This document shows positions 20,414-29,894 of a DNA stretch of 64,000 bases, piece after piece; the stretch's first letter is position 1, and each line of letters starts with the position of its first letter. The translations under genes and the position numbers were made by a program. Source of the DNA: an uncultured Nocardioides sp. GTDB taxonomy: Bacteria; Actinomycetota; Actinomycetes; Propionibacteriales; Nocardioidaceae. Location of the stretch: positions 620,001 through 684,000 of the forward strand of contig NZ_CANKZF010000001.1 in the NCBI RefSeq assembly GCF_947488515.1, written 5' to 3'. Under the pieces are notes generated by a model. That model ran no database searches. It was not told the DNA's origin and saw only the letters and a list, made by a program, of their open reading frames with translations.

Positions 20414-21574
20414 TCAGCGGACTCCCAGCAGGTGCTCGAGCGCGAGCTGGTCGAGCGCCTCCTGGCCGACGCTGCGGGTGGCGAGGCCCTCGACGTCGTA
20501 CGACGCCGCGCGGAGGTCGGCGAGCGACTCCCCCTCGCCAAGGGTCGGGGTGCGCAGGGTGCCGATCTCGGCGGCCTCGAGGGCCGCGACGACATCGGGG
20601 TCGGCGCGGAATGCCTGGACCTTGTCGCGCAGGATCAGGTAGTTGCGCATGCACCCGCGGGCGGACTCCCAGACACCGTCCATGGCCTCGGCGCGCGGCG
20701 GCTTGAAGTCGAAGTGGACGTAGCCGTCGTAGGCCTTGCCGGTGCCGGCGCCCAGGAGCGCGTCGACGGTCCAGAAGGCGCCGCGCACGTTGCCGGCCCC
20801 GAAGCGCAGGTCTTGGTCGAAGCGCGGACCGTGCTGGCCGTTGAGGTCGACGTGGAAGAGCTTGTCGTGCCACAGCGCCTGGCTGATGCCGTGGGCGAAG
20901 TTGAGGCCGGCCATCTCCTCGTGGCCCACCTCGGGGTTGAGGCCGACCATGTCGGGGTCGTCGAGCTCGGAGATGAGCGCGAGGGCGTGGCCGATGGTCG
21001 GGAGCAGGATGTCGCCGCGCGGCTCGTTGGGCTTGGGCTCGAGCGCGAACCGCATGTCGTAGCCCTGGTCCTTGACGTAGGCGCAGAGCAGGTTCAGCGA
21101 CTCGCTGTAGCGGTCGAGCGCGGCCTGCACGTCCTTCGCAGCACCGTGCTCGGCGCCCTCGCGGCCACCCCACAGCACGAACGTCTTGGCGCCCAGGGAC
21201 GCCGCCAGGTCGATGTTGCGCAACGCCTTGGTGAGCGCGTAGCGCCGCACCTCGCGGTTGTTGGCGGTGAGCGCGCCCTCCTTGAACACCGGGTGCCCGA
21301 ACAGGTTGGTGGTCACCATCTCGACGGCGAGGCCGGTGTCGGCCAGCGCCTTCTCGAAGCGCTCGAGCACGGCGTCGCGCTTGTCGTCGTCGGGGACGAG
21401 GTCGTCGTCGTGGAAGGTGACGGCGGCTGCGCCGAGCTCGGCGAGCTGATAGGTCGCGTCGACCGGATCGAGGAGGTCACGGGAGCTGGGTCCGAAGACG
21501 TCGGTGCCCTGCCATCCCACCGTCCAGAGGCCGAACGAGAACTTGTCCTCAGGGGTCGGGGTGTAGTCGGTCAT
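20414..21574 (-). CDS. xylA: xylose isomerase
   Basis: A 386-residue actinobacterial-type xylose isomerase converting D-xylose to D-xylulose. Conserved elements are [10 protein letters not shown] at the N-terminus, the active-site histidine in [22 protein letters not shown], the metal-ligand stretches [12 protein letters not shown] and [26 protein letters not shown] and [10 protein letters not shown]. The start at 21574 is set by an AGGAG site 8 nt upstream and an ATGA overlap with the oxidoreductase gene; an ATG at 21592 would swallow that site. It is part of the xylose cassette under the XylR-type operator at 28 kb, though a terminator-like hairpin separates it from the transporter genes. 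Confidence 0.97.
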   Translation of the reverse strand: MTDYTPTPEDKFSFGLWTVGWQGTDVFGPSSRDLLDPVDATYQLAELGAAAVTFHDDDLVPDDDKRDAVLERFEKALADTGLAVEMVTTNLFGHPVFKEGALTANNREVRRYALTKALRNIDLAASLGAKTFVLWGGREGAEHGAAKDVQAALDRYSESLNLLCAYVKDQGYDMRFALEPKPNEPRGDILLPTIGHALALISELDDPDMVGLNPEVGHEEMAGLNFAHGISQALWHDKLFHVDLNGQHGPRFDQDLRFGAGNVRGAFWTVDALLGAGTGKAYDGYVHFDFKPPRAEAMDGVWESARGCMRNYLILRDKVQAFRADPDVVAALEAAEIGTLRTPTLGEGESLADLRAASYDVEGLATRSVGQEALDQLALEHLLGVR

Positions 21575-22764
21575 GCGGGGATCTCCTGCCACGAATCGTT
21601 GTCAGAGCTGGTCTCGACCGCGGCCAGGACGCGTTGCACCTGGAGTCCGTCGGCAAAGGTTGGGGTGGGATCGGTGCCGTCCGCGATCGCGCGGACGAGG
21701 TCGACGGCCTGGTGGATGAACCCGTGCTCGTAGCCGATGACGTGGCCGGGCGGCCACCACGCACCCACGTAGGGGTGCACGGCCTCGGTGACGAGGATCC
21801 GGCGGAACCCGGCGGTGCCGGCGTCCTCCGTGCCGTCGAAGAAGTGGAGGACGTTCATGTCCTCGAAGTCGAACGCGATGCTGCCGCGCGAGCCGTTGAT
21901 CTCGATGCGGATCGCGTTCTTGCGGCCCGAGGCGAAGCGCGTCGCCTCGAAGACGCCCATCGCTCCCCCGCGGAAGTCCGCGAGGAAGGTCGCTGCGTCG
22001 TCGACGGTGACCTTGCCGGTGCCCGTGCCGGCCGTGCCGGAGAGGCCGGCGTGCTCGCTGGGGAGCGGCCGCTCGTCGACGAAGGTGCGCAGCCGGCCGG
22101 AGACGCGGGTGATGGTGTCGCCGGTGATGAACTGAGCGATGTCGATGATGTGGGCACCGATGTCGCCGAGCGCGCCGGAGCCGGCCTTGTCCTTCTCCAG
22201 GCGCCACGACAGCGGCGCCTGCGGGTCGACGATCCAGTCCTGGAGGTACTGGGCGCGCACGTGGTGCAGCGTGCCGAGGCGTCCCTCGGCGACGAGCTGC
22301 CGGGCGAGGGAGATGGCCGGCACGCGCCGGTAGGTGAAGCCGACCATGGCGCGTACGCCGTCGGCGGCCGCGCGCTCGGCGGCGCGGGTCATCGCCTCGG
22401 CCTCCTCGACGCTGTTGGCCAGCGGCTTCTCGCACAGGACGTGCTTGCCGGCCTCGAGGGCGGCGATCACGATCTCGGCGTGGGTGTGGCCGGGGGTGCA
22501 CACGTCGACGAGGTCGATGTCGTCGCGCTCGACCAGGGCCTGCCAGGACGTCTCGGTGGACTCCCAGCCGAGGCGCTCGGCTGCGGCGCGGACGCCCTCG
22601 GGGTCACGACCGGCGACTGCTGCCATGCGAGGACGGAGCGGCAGGTCGAAGAAGCGGGGCGCGGTGCGCCAGGCGTGGGAGTGCGCTGCGCCCATGAAGG
22701 CGTAGCCCACCATGCCGACCGCCAGGTCGCGTCGGCCGTCAGGGGCGTCGGGAGTGGTGGTCAT
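21571..22764 (-). CDS. Gfo/Idh/MocA-family oxidoreductase
   Basis: A 397-residue NAD(P)-dependent sugar or polyol dehydrogenase. The N-terminal Rossmann segment [19 protein letters not shown] is followed by [15 protein letters not shown] and the family motif [11 protein letters not shown]. The C-terminal GFO domain includes [25 protein letters not shown], where the catalytic His lies in the GDIGAH-x-x-D signature. It overlaps xylA by 4 bp, so it probably acts in the same sugar pathway, perhaps oxidising a xylose-related sugar or polyol. The exact substrate is unknown. A GGAGG-like site lies directly before the ATG. Confidence 0.9.
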   Translation of the reverse strand: MTTTPDAPDGRRDLAVGMVGYAFMGAAHSHAWRTAPRFFDLPLRPRMAAVAGRDPEGVRAAAERLGWESTETSWQALVERDDIDLVDVCTPGHTHAEIVIAALEAGKHVLCEKPLANSVEEAEAMTRAAERAAADGVRAMVGFTYRRVPAISLARQLVAEGRLGTLHHVRAQYLQDWIVDPQAPLSWRLEKDKAGSGALGDIGAHIIDIAQFITGDTITRVSGRLRTFVDERPLPSEHAGLSGTAGTGTGKVTVDDAATFLADFRGGAMGVFEATRFASGRKNAIRIEINGSRGSIAFDFEDMNVLHFFDGTEDAGTAGFRRILVTEAVHPYVGAWWPPGHVIGYEHGFIHQAVDLVRAIADGTDPTPTFADGLQVQRVLAAVETSSDNDSWQEIPA

Positions 22765-22893
22765 CGGACCTCCTCGGGGGCAGGGTGCAGGGTCGGGGCG
22801 TGCGAGGGCGCAGCCCGGAGACGCCCTGTCGTTTCGATCGGGCGGCTGCTGACGTGCTGTGGGTGGTGCCGGGTGCCCGCTGGGGCGGTGGTG

Positions 22894-22926
22894 CCGCGGC
22901 GGCTCCGGGGTGGGGAGCCGCCGCGG
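22894..22926 (-). terminator. strong hairpin after the sugar-binding protein gene
   Basis: A 13-bp perfect GC stem (CCGCGGCGGCTCC/GGAGCCGCCGCGG) with a 7-nt loop begins 7 bp beyond the stop of the substrate-binding protein gene. It is likely the 3' end or a stabilising hairpin of the regulator-transporter transcript, and it separates that unit from the oxidoreductase-xylA pair. Confidence 0.6.
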
Positions 22927-22932
22927 GACCGA

Positions 22933-24009
22933 TCAGGACTCGAAGGCCGAGTCGATGAAGTCGTCGACGTTGTCGGACGTGACGACCGGGGCGTAGAGCT
23001 GGACGGTGCGGGGCACCTCGACCTCGACGAGGTCGCTCATCGCCTTGCCCTGCACCAGCAGGCGGGCGAGCTTGACACCGTCGGCGCCCTGGGTGGACGG
23101 GTAGATGACCGTCGCCTTGAGCACGCCGTTGTCCTCCTGGATCGCGCGCATGGCGTTGGCCGAGCCGGCGCCACCGATCATGGTGAACTCGTCACGGCCG
23201 GCGTTCTCGATGGCGGCGAGGACGCCGACACCCTGGTCGTCGTCGTGGTTCCAGAGGAAGTCGATCTTCGGCTCGGCCTGGAGCAGGTTGGCCGCGACCT
23301 CCTCACCGCTCTCGACGGTGAACTCCGCCGCCTGGCGGGCGTCGACGTCGAGGCCGCACTCGGACAGCGCGTCCTCGAAGCCCTGGCTCCGGTCCTGGGT
23401 CAGCGGCAGGGAGTCGATGCCCGCGATCTCGGCGACGATGGCGTCCTTGCTGCCACCGGCCTGCTCACAGACGTACTGGCCGGCCGAGACGCCCATGCCG
23501 TAGTTGTCGCCGAGCACGGTGACGCGGGCGGCGTTGGGGTCGTCGAACTCGCGGTCGACGTTGATGACCGGGATCCCGGCCTCCATCGCCTTGAGCGCGA
23601 CGGGCGTCATCGCGGCGCCGTCGAAGGGCAGCAGGACGATGGCGTCGACCTTGTCGTTGATGAAGGTCTCGACCTGGCTGATCTGCAGGTTGACGTCGTT
23701 GGTGCCCTCGGCGACCTGGAGGTCGATGTCGGGGTACTCCTCCGCGAGGTCGCGGACGTTGTTGGTGATGGCGGCCATCCAGCCGTGGTCGGCGGCGGGC
23801 GCCGAGAAGCCGATGGTGACCTGGTCGCCCTCCTCGTCGTTGCTGCCGGCCGCGGCGGCCGGTGCGGAGTCGGAGCCGCTGTTCTCGTCGTCGGCAGCGT
23901 CCTCGGCGCTGCCGGTGCAGGCAGCCAGGGACAGGACGGCGACCGCGCCGACCACGATGCCGGTGTAGCGGCGGCTCTGGTGCCGTCGAAGGGGGGTGCG
24001 CAGTCGCAT
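22933..24009 (-). CDS. sugar ABC transporter substrate-binding lipoprotein, probably for xylose
   Basis: A 358-residue periplasmic-binding-protein type I (RbsB/XylF) lipoprotein. The signal peptide ends in the lipobox LSLAAC (Cys31), followed by an Asp/Glu/Ser-rich linker. The binding fold starts at VTIGFSAPAADHGWMAAITNN. Typical elements are DKVDAIVLLPFDGAAMTPV, GIPVINVDREF, the hinge DFLWNHDDDQGVGVLAAI and a final hinge near IYPSTQGADGVKLA. An AGGAGC site precedes the ATG. It is the last gene of the regulator-ATPase-permease-binding-protein set but is set apart by a 116-bp gap with a palindrome. Xylose specificity is inferred from the flanking xylA, xylB and XylR-type operator. Confidence 0.9.
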   Translation of the reverse strand: MRLRTPLRRHQSRRYTGIVVGAVAVLSLAACTGSAEDAADDENSGSDSAPAAAAGSNDEEGDQVTIGFSAPAADHGWMAAITNNVRDLAEEYPDIDLQVAEGTNDVNLQISQVETFINDKVDAIVLLPFDGAAMTPVALKAMEAGIPVINVDREFDDPNAARVTVLGDNYGMGVSAGQYVCEQAGGSKDAIVAEIAGIDSLPLTQDRSQGFEDALSECGLDVDARQAAEFTVESGEEVAANLLQAEPKIDFLWNHDDDQGVGVLAAIENAGRDEFTMIGGAGSANAMRAIQEDNGVLKATVIYPSTQGADGVKLARLLVQGKAMSDLVEVEVPRTVQLYAPVVTSDNVDDFIDSAFES

Positions 24010-24047
24010 GTGTGGTGCTCCTAGTTCATCTCGATGGTTGCGGTGCG

Positions 24048-24071
24048 GCCGGCACTCCCGGGAGTGCCGGC
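24048..24071. promoter_or_regulatory. 24-bp perfect palindrome between permease and binding-protein genes
   Basis: The arms GCCGGCACTCCC and GGGAGTGCCGGC meet with no spacer. The palindrome lies in the only sizeable gap of the transporter operon, 39 bp before the binding-protein start. Intercistronic hairpins here typically stabilise the downstream message, giving excess binding protein over membrane parts. A protein operator is the alternative. Confidence 0.5.
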
Positions 24072-24125
24072 ATGGTGGTGCGGTGGTTCCGAGTACGGGG
24101 TGAGGTGCGAGCTGGTGACCGTTCG

Positions 24126-25202
24126 CTAGGTCGACGTCGCGTTGCGGGCCAGGCGCTGCTGGAGCAGCACGGCGACGATGATGATCACGCCCTTGGCAAC
24201 GGCCTGGGTCGAGGTGTCCTGGTTGTTGAGGGTGAACACGTTGCCCAGGGTGGCGAAGATGAGCACGCCGAGGACGGTGCCGGCGATGGTGCCGCGTCCT
24301 CCGGTGAGCAGGGTGCCGCCGATGACGACGGCCGCGATGACGTCGAGCTCCAGCAGCGTGCCGTGGGTCGAGCTTCCGGTCGTGGTGCGGCTCACCAGCA
24401 TCAGGGCGGCGAGCCCGCAGCAGAACCCGACGAGCACGTAGAGCAACACGGTGTGGCGGTTGACGTTGATGCCGGCCAGGCGTGCCGCCTCGGGGTTGCC
24501 ACCCACGGCGAGCGTGCGCCGCCCGAACGTCGTGCGGTTGAACAGGATCCAACCGGCGACGGACACGACCGCGAAGATGATGACCAGGAACGGCACGCCG
24601 AGCACGTCGGCGGAGAAGAAGTCCTTGAAGCCGTCGACGGTCACGATCTGCGTACGCCGCTCGGAGATGATCTCGGCGAGACCGCGCGCGGCAGCGAGCA
24701 TCGCCAGCGTCGTGATGAACGGGACGACTTTCCCGTACGCGATGAGGACGCCGTTGACGAGCCCACAGGCGGAGCCGACGGCGAGGGCGACGAACACCAT
24801 GATCACCCAGTGCGTGTCCCCGGCCATCGTCTGGGTGGCGAACGTCGTCGCCCAGACGGAGCAGAGCGCCAGGATCGCGCCGACGGACAGGTCGATGCCC
24901 CCGCCCGTGATGACGAACGTCATCCCGATGCTGACCACGCCGATCGTCGAGGCGAAGCGCAGGATCGTGAGGGTGTTGTCGATGCTGGCGAACCGGTCGC
25001 CCGCGGTGATGACGCCGGCCGCACAGATCAGCAGGAGTGCCACGACGAGGCCGAGGTTGCGGCCGAACGAGCCGCTCATCAGTCCTCCCCCGCCGCCTCG
25101 TCCCGACTCTGCTGCGGCGCGCTCCACCGTGACCGTGTCCGTCGAGGGGGTGACGGTGTTCTCCACCGCGCCCCCCTGCCTGTTCGTGCTCTGCTCGCTC
25201 AT
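24126..25202 (-). CDS. sugar ABC transporter permease (RbsC/XylH family)
   Basis: A 358-residue inner-membrane permease. A long polar N-terminus of about 45 residues precedes some ten membrane helices. Family features include TIGVVSIGMTFVITGGGIDLSVGAILAL, PFITTLAMLAAARGLAEIIS and the cytoplasmic loop VGGNPEAARLAGINVNRHTV, which is the EAA-like coupling region, and GGTLLTGGRGTIAGTVLGVLIF. The ATG overlaps the ATPase stop (ATGA). It presumably works as a homodimer with the double ATPase and the downstream binding protein to import xylose or a related pentose. Confidence 0.92.
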   Translation of the reverse strand: MSEQSTNRQGGAVENTVTPSTDTVTVERAAAESGRGGGGGLMSGSFGRNLGLVVALLLICAAGVITAGDRFASIDNTLTILRFASTIGVVSIGMTFVITGGGIDLSVGAILALCSVWATTFATQTMAGDTHWVIMVFVALAVGSACGLVNGVLIAYGKVVPFITTLAMLAAARGLAEIISERRTQIVTVDGFKDFFSADVLGVPFLVIIFAVVSVAGWILFNRTTFGRRTLAVGGNPEAARLAGINVNRHTVLLYVLVGFCCGLAALMLVSRTTTGSSTHGTLLELDVIAAVVIGGTLLTGGRGTIAGTVLGVLIFATLGNVFTLNNQDTSTQAVAKGVIIIVAVLLQQRLARNATST

Positions 25203-26710
25203 GCGACCTTTCCTTCCATGACCAGGTCCAGGACGCGGGACTCGTCGATCTCGCCCGCGGGACCTTCGTGCACGACACGGCCCTCACGGACCACGAGGAC
25301 CCGGTCGGCGAGACCGAGCACCTCCTCTACCTCGCTCGACACGACCACGACGGCGACGCCGGAGTCGGCCAGCGAGCGGACGAGGGCGTAGATCTCGGCG
25401 CGAGCGCCGACGTCCACCCCTCGGGTCGGCTCGTCCAGGAGCAGCACGCGGCACCCGCGGAGCAGCCACCGGGCGAGGACGACCTTCTGCTGGTTGCCGC
25501 CCGACAGGAGGCGCACGAGGCGGTCCACCCCCGCCGGGCGGACGTCGAGGGACTCCGCGACCTCGGCGGAGCGCTTGCGCTCGGCGCGGCTGTCGAGCAG
25601 CCCGAACCGGCTGAAGCGCCCCAGCGTGGACACGGTGATGTTGGCGTAGATGGCCTGGTCGAGCAGGAGGCCCTGGCTCTTGCGCTCCTCGGGGGCGAGC
25701 CCGACGCCGGCCTTCACCGCGGCGGGCACGGAGCCGCGACGCAGCTCGCGACCGGCGACCCGCACGGTGCCCGCCGACGGCCGCCGCGCGCCGTAGAGGG
25801 TCTCGAGGATCTCCGAGCGTCCGGCGCCGACGAGCCCGGCGAGACCGACGATCTCCCCCGCCCGCACGCTCAGGTCGACGCCGGTGAAGACGCCCGCCAG
25901 CTCGAGGCCGGTGACCTCGAGGACCGGGTCGCCGGTCGGCTCGACGACCTCGCCGCGGGGCGGGAAGACGTACTCGATGGACCGGCCCGTCATCAGCTTG
26001 ATCAGCTCGCTGGTCGGCGTCTGGTCGACGGCGAGGCCGGTCGCGACGGTGCTTCCGTCCTTGAGGACGGTGATCCGGTCGCCGATCTGGCGGATCTCCT
26101 CGAGCCGGTGCGAGATGTAGACGACGGCGACGCCCTCGGTGGTGAGGTCGCGGATGACGCGGAACAGGTTGTTGACCTCGCCCTGGTCGAGGACGGCGGA
26201 CGGCTCGTCGAGGATGAGCAGCCGGGTGTCCTGGGAGAGGGCGCGCGCCATGCTGACGATCTGCTGCGCGGCGGGCGAGAGCCGGCCCACCGAGCGGGTG
26301 GCCGGGATCTCGGAGTGCCCGAGCCGGGCGAGCAGGTCGCGCGTCCGACGGAGCGTCTCCCCGCGCTGGCTGAAGCCGGCCGTGCTGAGCTCGTGGCCGA
26401 GGAAGATGTTCTCGGCGACGCTGAGGTCGGGGACGAGGTCGAGCTCCTGGTAGATCGTGGAGATGCCGAGGTCCATCGCGGTCTGCGGCGTCGACAGCGC
26501 GACCGGCTCGCCCTCCCACAGGATCTGGCCCTCGTCGGGCTGGTAGCTCGCGGACAGGACCTTGATCAGCGTCGACTTGCCGGCGCCGTTCTGGCCGAGC
26601 AGGCAGTGCACCTCCCCTGCGCGCACCTCGAGCTCGACTCCTCCGAGCGCGAGCACTCCGGGGAACCGCTTGACGATGCCGCGCATGGTCAGCAGCGGGG
26701 CGTCGTTCAT
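25199..26710 (-). CDS. sugar ABC transporter ATP-binding protein, two NBDs (RbsA/XylG family)
   Basis: A 503-residue tandem ATPase. The first domain has Walker A GQNGAGKST, a degenerate signature LSPAAQQ and Walker B LLILDEPSAVLD. The second domain has an atypical Walker A region (GLAGLVGAGRSEI), the signature LSGGNQQK and Walker B VLLLDEPTRGVDVGARAEIY. This layout is standard for monosaccharide importers. It overlaps both the regulator gene upstream and the permease gene downstream by ATGA, so regulator, ATPase and permease are made from one coupled message. Confidence 0.95.
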   Translation of the reverse strand: MNDAPLLTMRGIVKRFPGVLALGGVELEVRAGEVHCLLGQNGAGKSTLIKVLSASYQPDEGQILWEGEPVALSTPQTAMDLGISTIYQELDLVPDLSVAENIFLGHELSTAGFSQRGETLRRTRDLLARLGHSEIPATRSVGRLSPAAQQIVSMARALSQDTRLLILDEPSAVLDQGEVNNLFRVIRDLTTEGVAVVYISHRLEEIRQIGDRITVLKDGSTVATGLAVDQTPTSELIKLMTGRSIEYVFPPRGEVVEPTGDPVLEVTGLELAGVFTGVDLSVRAGEIVGLAGLVGAGRSEILETLYGARRPSAGTVRVAGRELRRGSVPAAVKAGVGLAPEERKSQGLLLDQAIYANITVSTLGRFSRFGLLDSRAERKRSAEVAESLDVRPAGVDRLVRLLSGGNQQKVVLARWLLRGCRVLLLDEPTRGVDVGARAEIYALVRSLADSGVAVVVVSSEVEEVLGLADRVLVVREGRVVHEGPAGEIDESRVLDLVMEGKVA

Positions 26711-27978
26711 GACATCACCTCCAGCGTGGGGACCGCCCGGGGCACGAGCGTGGGGTCGTCGTAGACGTGGTCGATGGCGACGGCGGCGGCACCGTGCACT
26801 GCTGCCGAGAAGCCGAGGCTCGAGAGCGCGATGCGCGTGCCGCCGGCGTCGGGGGCGAGCACCCCGGCGGCGAGCTCGGACTCGACCTCGGGGCGGATCC
26901 GCTCACCGATCTCGCCGAGGTAGCCCGAGAGCACGATCATCCCGGGGTTGAGCACGTTGGTGAGGATCGCGGCGCCGATGCCGACCCAGCGACCGACCTC
27001 GCTCAGCGCGGCCAGGGTCCGCTCGTCGCCGGCGGCGGCCCGGCGGGTGATCTCCTCGACCTTGCCCTCGAGGTCGATGTGGGGCGATCGCAGGAGGTCG
27101 TCCTCGCCCGCGGCGGCCAGCTCGATGAGATGGCTGAGACCGATGACGGTCTCCCAGCACCCCGTGCGACCACAGCCGCACCGGCTGCCGTCGCGGTCGA
27201 CGACCATGTGGCCGAACTCGCCGGCGTAGCCGCGGCGTCCGGCGAACGGCCGGCCGTCGGCGACGATGCCGCCACCGATGCCGACCTCGCCGTGGATGAC
27301 GAGGATGTCGCGGCGCTCGGGGTCGCCGGGGATGGCCTCGGCGACGGCGGCGAGGTTGGCCTCGTTGTCCACGTCGAGGAGGTAGTCGGGGTCGCCGAGC
27401 CGGGCGCGCAGCAGGCTGGCCAGTGCGACGTCCTGCCACCCCAGGTTGGCCGCGACCGAGACGGTGCCGCGGTCGTGGTCGACCAGGCCCGCCACTCCCA
27501 CGACCGCCGAGACCGGGGCCGCGCCGAGCGCGGCCAGGTCGGACAGCGTGCCGTGGACCAGGTCGACGAGGCGGTCGACCACCTCGTCGGGCTCGAGGCC
27601 GCGGGTGTCCACCGACGTACGCCGCTCGCTGACCACGGCGCCCGCCAGGTCGACCGCGCGGGTCGAGACGTGGTGGACGTTGATCTCGGCGCCGAGGCCG
27701 TAGGCGCCGGCACCGTCGATCTCGACGATCGTGCCGGGGCGCCCGACGGCGCCGCGCTCGGCGCTGCCCTCGCGGACCAGGCCGCGCTCGCGCAGCTCGG
27801 TGACGAGGCTGGAGACGGTGGCCTTGTTGAGCCCGAGGTCGGCGGCGAGACGGGCCCGGGACCGGGCGCCGCCCTCGCGGAGGCTGCGGAGGACGAGCGA
27901 CAGGTTCGCGCGGCGCACGGTGCCCTGGTCGGCACCGCCCGTGCCGGTCGTCGACCAGCCATCCCGCACCTGCGACAT
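26707..27978 (-). CDS. ROK-family repressor, probable XylR
   Basis: A 423-residue repressor: an N-terminal winged HTH (RANLSLVLRSLREGG, DLGLNKATVSSLVTELRERGLV) and a ROK sugar-binding domain with the zinc motif CGCGRTGCWE and IHGEVGIGGGIVADG. I chose the ATG at 27978 because GAGGA lies 6 nt upstream; a GTG at 28017 would overlap the operator. A 39-bp palindrome with the XylR-type core TTAGTTTG...CAAACTAA lies 33 bp upstream, implying autoregulation. The gene sits between xylB and the transporter genes. It should bind DNA without xylose and release it on induction (inference from B. subtilis and other XylR proteins). Confidence 0.9.
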   Translation of the reverse strand: MSQVRDGWSTTGTGGADQGTVRRANLSLVLRSLREGGARSRARLAADLGLNKATVSSLVTELRERGLVREGSAERGAVGRPGTIVEIDGAGAYGLGAEINVHHVSTRAVDLAGAVVSERRTSVDTRGLEPDEVVDRLVDLVHGTLSDLAALGAAPVSAVVGVAGLVDHDRGTVSVAANLGWQDVALASLLRARLGDPDYLLDVDNEANLAAVAEAIPGDPERRDILVIHGEVGIGGGIVADGRPFAGRRGYAGEFGHMVVDRDGSRCGCGRTGCWETVIGLSHLIELAAAGEDDLLRSPHIDLEGKVEEITRRAAAGDERTLAALSEVGRWVGIGAAILTNVLNPGMIVLSGYLGEIGERIRPEVESELAAGVLAPDAGGTRIALSSLGFSAAVHGAAAVAIDHVYDDPTLVPRAVPTLEVMS

Positions 27979-28010
27979 CGGGCGTCCTCGATCCTGCGCG
28001 TGACCTCGGT

Positions 28011-28049
28011 CACTCACTTAGTTTGACGGACCGCCAAACTAAGTGAGTG
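28011..28049. promoter_or_regulatory. XylR-type operator (39-bp near-perfect palindrome)
   Basis: The perfect 15-bp arms CACTCACTTAGTTTG and CAAACTAAGTGAGTG flank a 9-nt centre that is itself almost palindromic (ACGGACCGC). The core TTAGTTTG-N9-CAAACTAA matches the XylR box known from Firmicutes and other ROK regulators. It lies between the xylB stop and the ROK gene start, so it would control the regulator-transporter transcript. It is also the only AT-containing block in this GC-rich area. Confidence 0.85.
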
Positions 28050-28083
28050 ACGGCCATCACGTCAAGGGTCGCACGCCGAAAGC

Positions 28084-29505
28084 TCAGGTGGTCTTGTCCA
28101 GGTGGCGCGATCGCCCCTCTGCGTAGCGCTCGCGCACGCTCGGCACGGGGTCCGAGGCATAGCGTCGGGTGCCCTCGCGGACCCACTCCGGCGGTGCGTC
28201 CGCGCCCGACAGCGCCCAGGCCGCCTGGCGTGCGGCACCGTCGGCGACGTACTCCCCCGGCGGCGGGACGTCGACCGGCACACCGAGCACCTCCGCGGCC
28301 ACCGTGCGCACGGCCTCCGAGGCAGCAGCGCCCCCGACCAGCAGGACGCGCGAGGGAGTGACCCCGGTGGCGACGACGGCGTCGAGTCCGTCCGCGAGGC
28401 TGCACACCAGTCCCTCGACGCTGGCCCGGGCGAGCGCCGGCCGGGTGGCGGTGGCGAGGGTGAGGCCGTGCAGCGAGCCGGTGGCGTCGGGCAGGTTGGG
28501 CGTGCGCTCGCCCTCGAGGTAGGGCACCAGCACCAGCCCGCCAGCGCCGGCGGGGGCCTCCAGCGCGAGGCGCGACAGCGTCTCGTGGTCGACGTCGAGG
28601 AGGCGGGCCGCGGCGTCGAGGACCCGCGCCCCGTTGAGGGTCGCGACGAGCGGGAGGAACAGCCCGGAGGCGTCGGCGAAGCCCGCCACGGAGCCGGTCG
28701 GGTCGACGGCGGGCGTGCTGGTGACGGCCGTGACGACACCTGAGGTGCCGATCGAGACGACCACGTCGCCCTCCCCCGCCCCCAGGCCCAGCGCAGCGGC
28801 GGCGTTGTCCCCGGCGCCCGCACCGAGTGCGGTGCCGTCGACCGTCGCCGCCACCTCGCCGGGCCCCACGACGCGCGGCAGGTGCGGCACGGCGCCGAAG
28901 GCACGCTCGAGGAGGTCGGTGCGGTAGTCGCCCGTCGGGGCCGACCAGTAGCCCGTGCCGCTGGCGTCGCTGCGGTCGGTCGTCAGGTCGCGCAGGTCGG
29001 TGCTCCCGGACAGCTTCCAGGTGAGCCAGTCGTGCGGCAGGCACACCGCGGCCGTACGACGGGCGTGCTCGGGCTCGTGCTCGGCGAGCCAGCGGAGCTT
29101 GGTCACGGTGAACGACGCGACCGGCACGACACCGACCGCCTCGGCCCAGGCGCGACCGCCCTCCTCGGGACCGCCGAGCTCGTCGACGAGGTCGCGGGCG
29201 GCGCCGGCCGAGCGGGTGTCGTTCCAGAGCAGCGCGGGGCGCACGACGGCGCCGTCCTCGTCGAGGCAGACCATGCCGTGCTGCTGCCCGCCGACGCTGA
29301 CGGCAGCCACGTCGTCCAGCCCTCCGGCCTCGGCGATCGCCGCCTGCAGCGCGGCCCACCAGTGGTCCGGGTGCACCTCCGTGCCGTCCGGATGTCCGGC
29401 GCGGCCCTGCCGCACGAGCGCGCCCGTCACGGCGTCGCGGACGACGACCTTGCAGGACTGGGTGGAGGAGTCGATGCCGGCAACCAGCCGGGGCCCGTCA
29501 GTCAT
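28084..29505 (-). CDS. xylB: xylulokinase
   Basis: A 473-residue FGGY-family kinase that phosphorylates D-xylulose to xylulose 5-phosphate. The N-terminal ATPase motif reads [15 protein letters not shown]. The xylulokinase-type [11 protein letters not shown] follows, then [10 protein letters not shown] and the C-terminal FGGY signature region with [21 protein letters not shown]. Length is normal. A TAGCAT hexamer at 29514-29519 (minus strand) could be a -10 element with an almost leaderless start. The upstream neighbour is the tRNA terminator, so xylB begins its own unit. The operator at 28011 lies beyond its stop and does not obviously control it. Confidence 0.96.
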   Translation of the reverse strand: MTDGPRLVAGIDSSTQSCKVVVRDAVTGALVRQGRAGHPDGTEVHPDHWWAALQAAIAEAGGLDDVAAVSVGGQQHGMVCLDEDGAVVRPALLWNDTRSAGAARDLVDELGGPEEGGRAWAEAVGVVPVASFTVTKLRWLAEHEPEHARRTAAVCLPHDWLTWKLSGSTDLRDLTTDRSDASGTGYWSAPTGDYRTDLLERAFGAVPHLPRVVGPGEVAATVDGTALGAGAGDNAAAALGLGAGEGDVVVSIGTSGVVTAVTSTPAVDPTGSVAGFADASGLFLPLVATLNGARVLDAAARLLDVDHETLSRLALEAPAGAGGLVLVPYLEGERTPNLPDATGSLHGLTLATATRPALARASVEGLVCSLADGLDAVVATGVTPSRVLLVGGAAASEAVRTVAAEVLGVPVDVPPPGEYVADGAARQAAWALSGADAPPEWVREGTRRYASDPVPSVRERYAEGRSRHLDKTT

Positions 29506-29548
29506 GGGCGCGGATGCTAGCCCACCGCGCGCAGTGCCCGACGACGAC

Positions 29549-29578
29549 GAAGGGCCCGGTCCGAGGACCGGGCCCTTC
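29549..29578 (-). terminator. strong hairpin after tRNA-Glu
   Basis: A 13-bp perfect stem (GAAGGGCCCGGTC/GACCGGGCCCTTC) with the loop CGAG lies 8 bp beyond the CCA end of tRNA-Glu on the minus strand. The stem ends in A/T pairs, and the run after it is short. It separates the tRNA transcript from xylB. Confidence 0.8.
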
Positions 29579-29585
29579 CATGCGT

Positions 29586-29661
29586 TGGTACCCCCGACCG
29601 GATTTGAACCGGCGTTACCGCCGTGAGAGGGCGACGTCCTAGGCCGCTAGACGACGGGGGC
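29586..29661 (-). tRNA. tRNA-Glu (anticodon CTC)
   Basis: The minus strand folds as a full cloverleaf: a 5' GCCCCCG acceptor arm pairing with CGGGGGT, the anticodon loop reading CCTCTCA with anticodon CTC, and a TTCAAAT T-loop. CCA is encoded at 29588-29586. It is the last element before the terminator at 29549-29578 and lies 88 bp downstream of tRNA-Gln on the same strand. Confidence 0.95.
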
Positions 29662-29749
29662 TTGCATGTTGCTGCCCTGGAGCAGCGGAGCGAAACTCTA
29701 CCGAAGTTGGAGTGCCGCACCAAATCCGGCCCCTGGTGGGGCGGATCCG

Positions 29750-29821
29750 CTGGGGTACTAGGACTCGAACCTAGAACAACTGGACCAGAACCAGCCGTGT
29801 TGCCAATTACACCATACCCCA
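29750..29821 (-). tRNA. tRNA-Gln (anticodon CTG)
   Basis: The minus strand begins TGGGGTATGG; the acceptor TGGGGTA pairs with TACCCCA. The D arm contains GTGTAATTGGCAACAC. The anticodon stem GCTGG/CCAGT holds the loop TTCTGGT with anticodon CTG, and the T-loop reads TTCGAGT. The 3' CCA is not encoded. It lies between a CPBP protease gene and tRNA-Glu on the same strand as gltX. Confidence 0.95.
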
Positions 29822-29894
29822 TGGGGGTATCAGTTCGACCGGCCTGCGATCGCCCTGACCACCACGTGATTCCTTGCGGAACCGATCCCGAACG

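Noticed and set aside
28011..28049. Terminator of xylB
   Set aside because: The palindrome is AT-rich at the arms, lacks a U tract and matches the XylR-type operator core, so a regulator site fits better.
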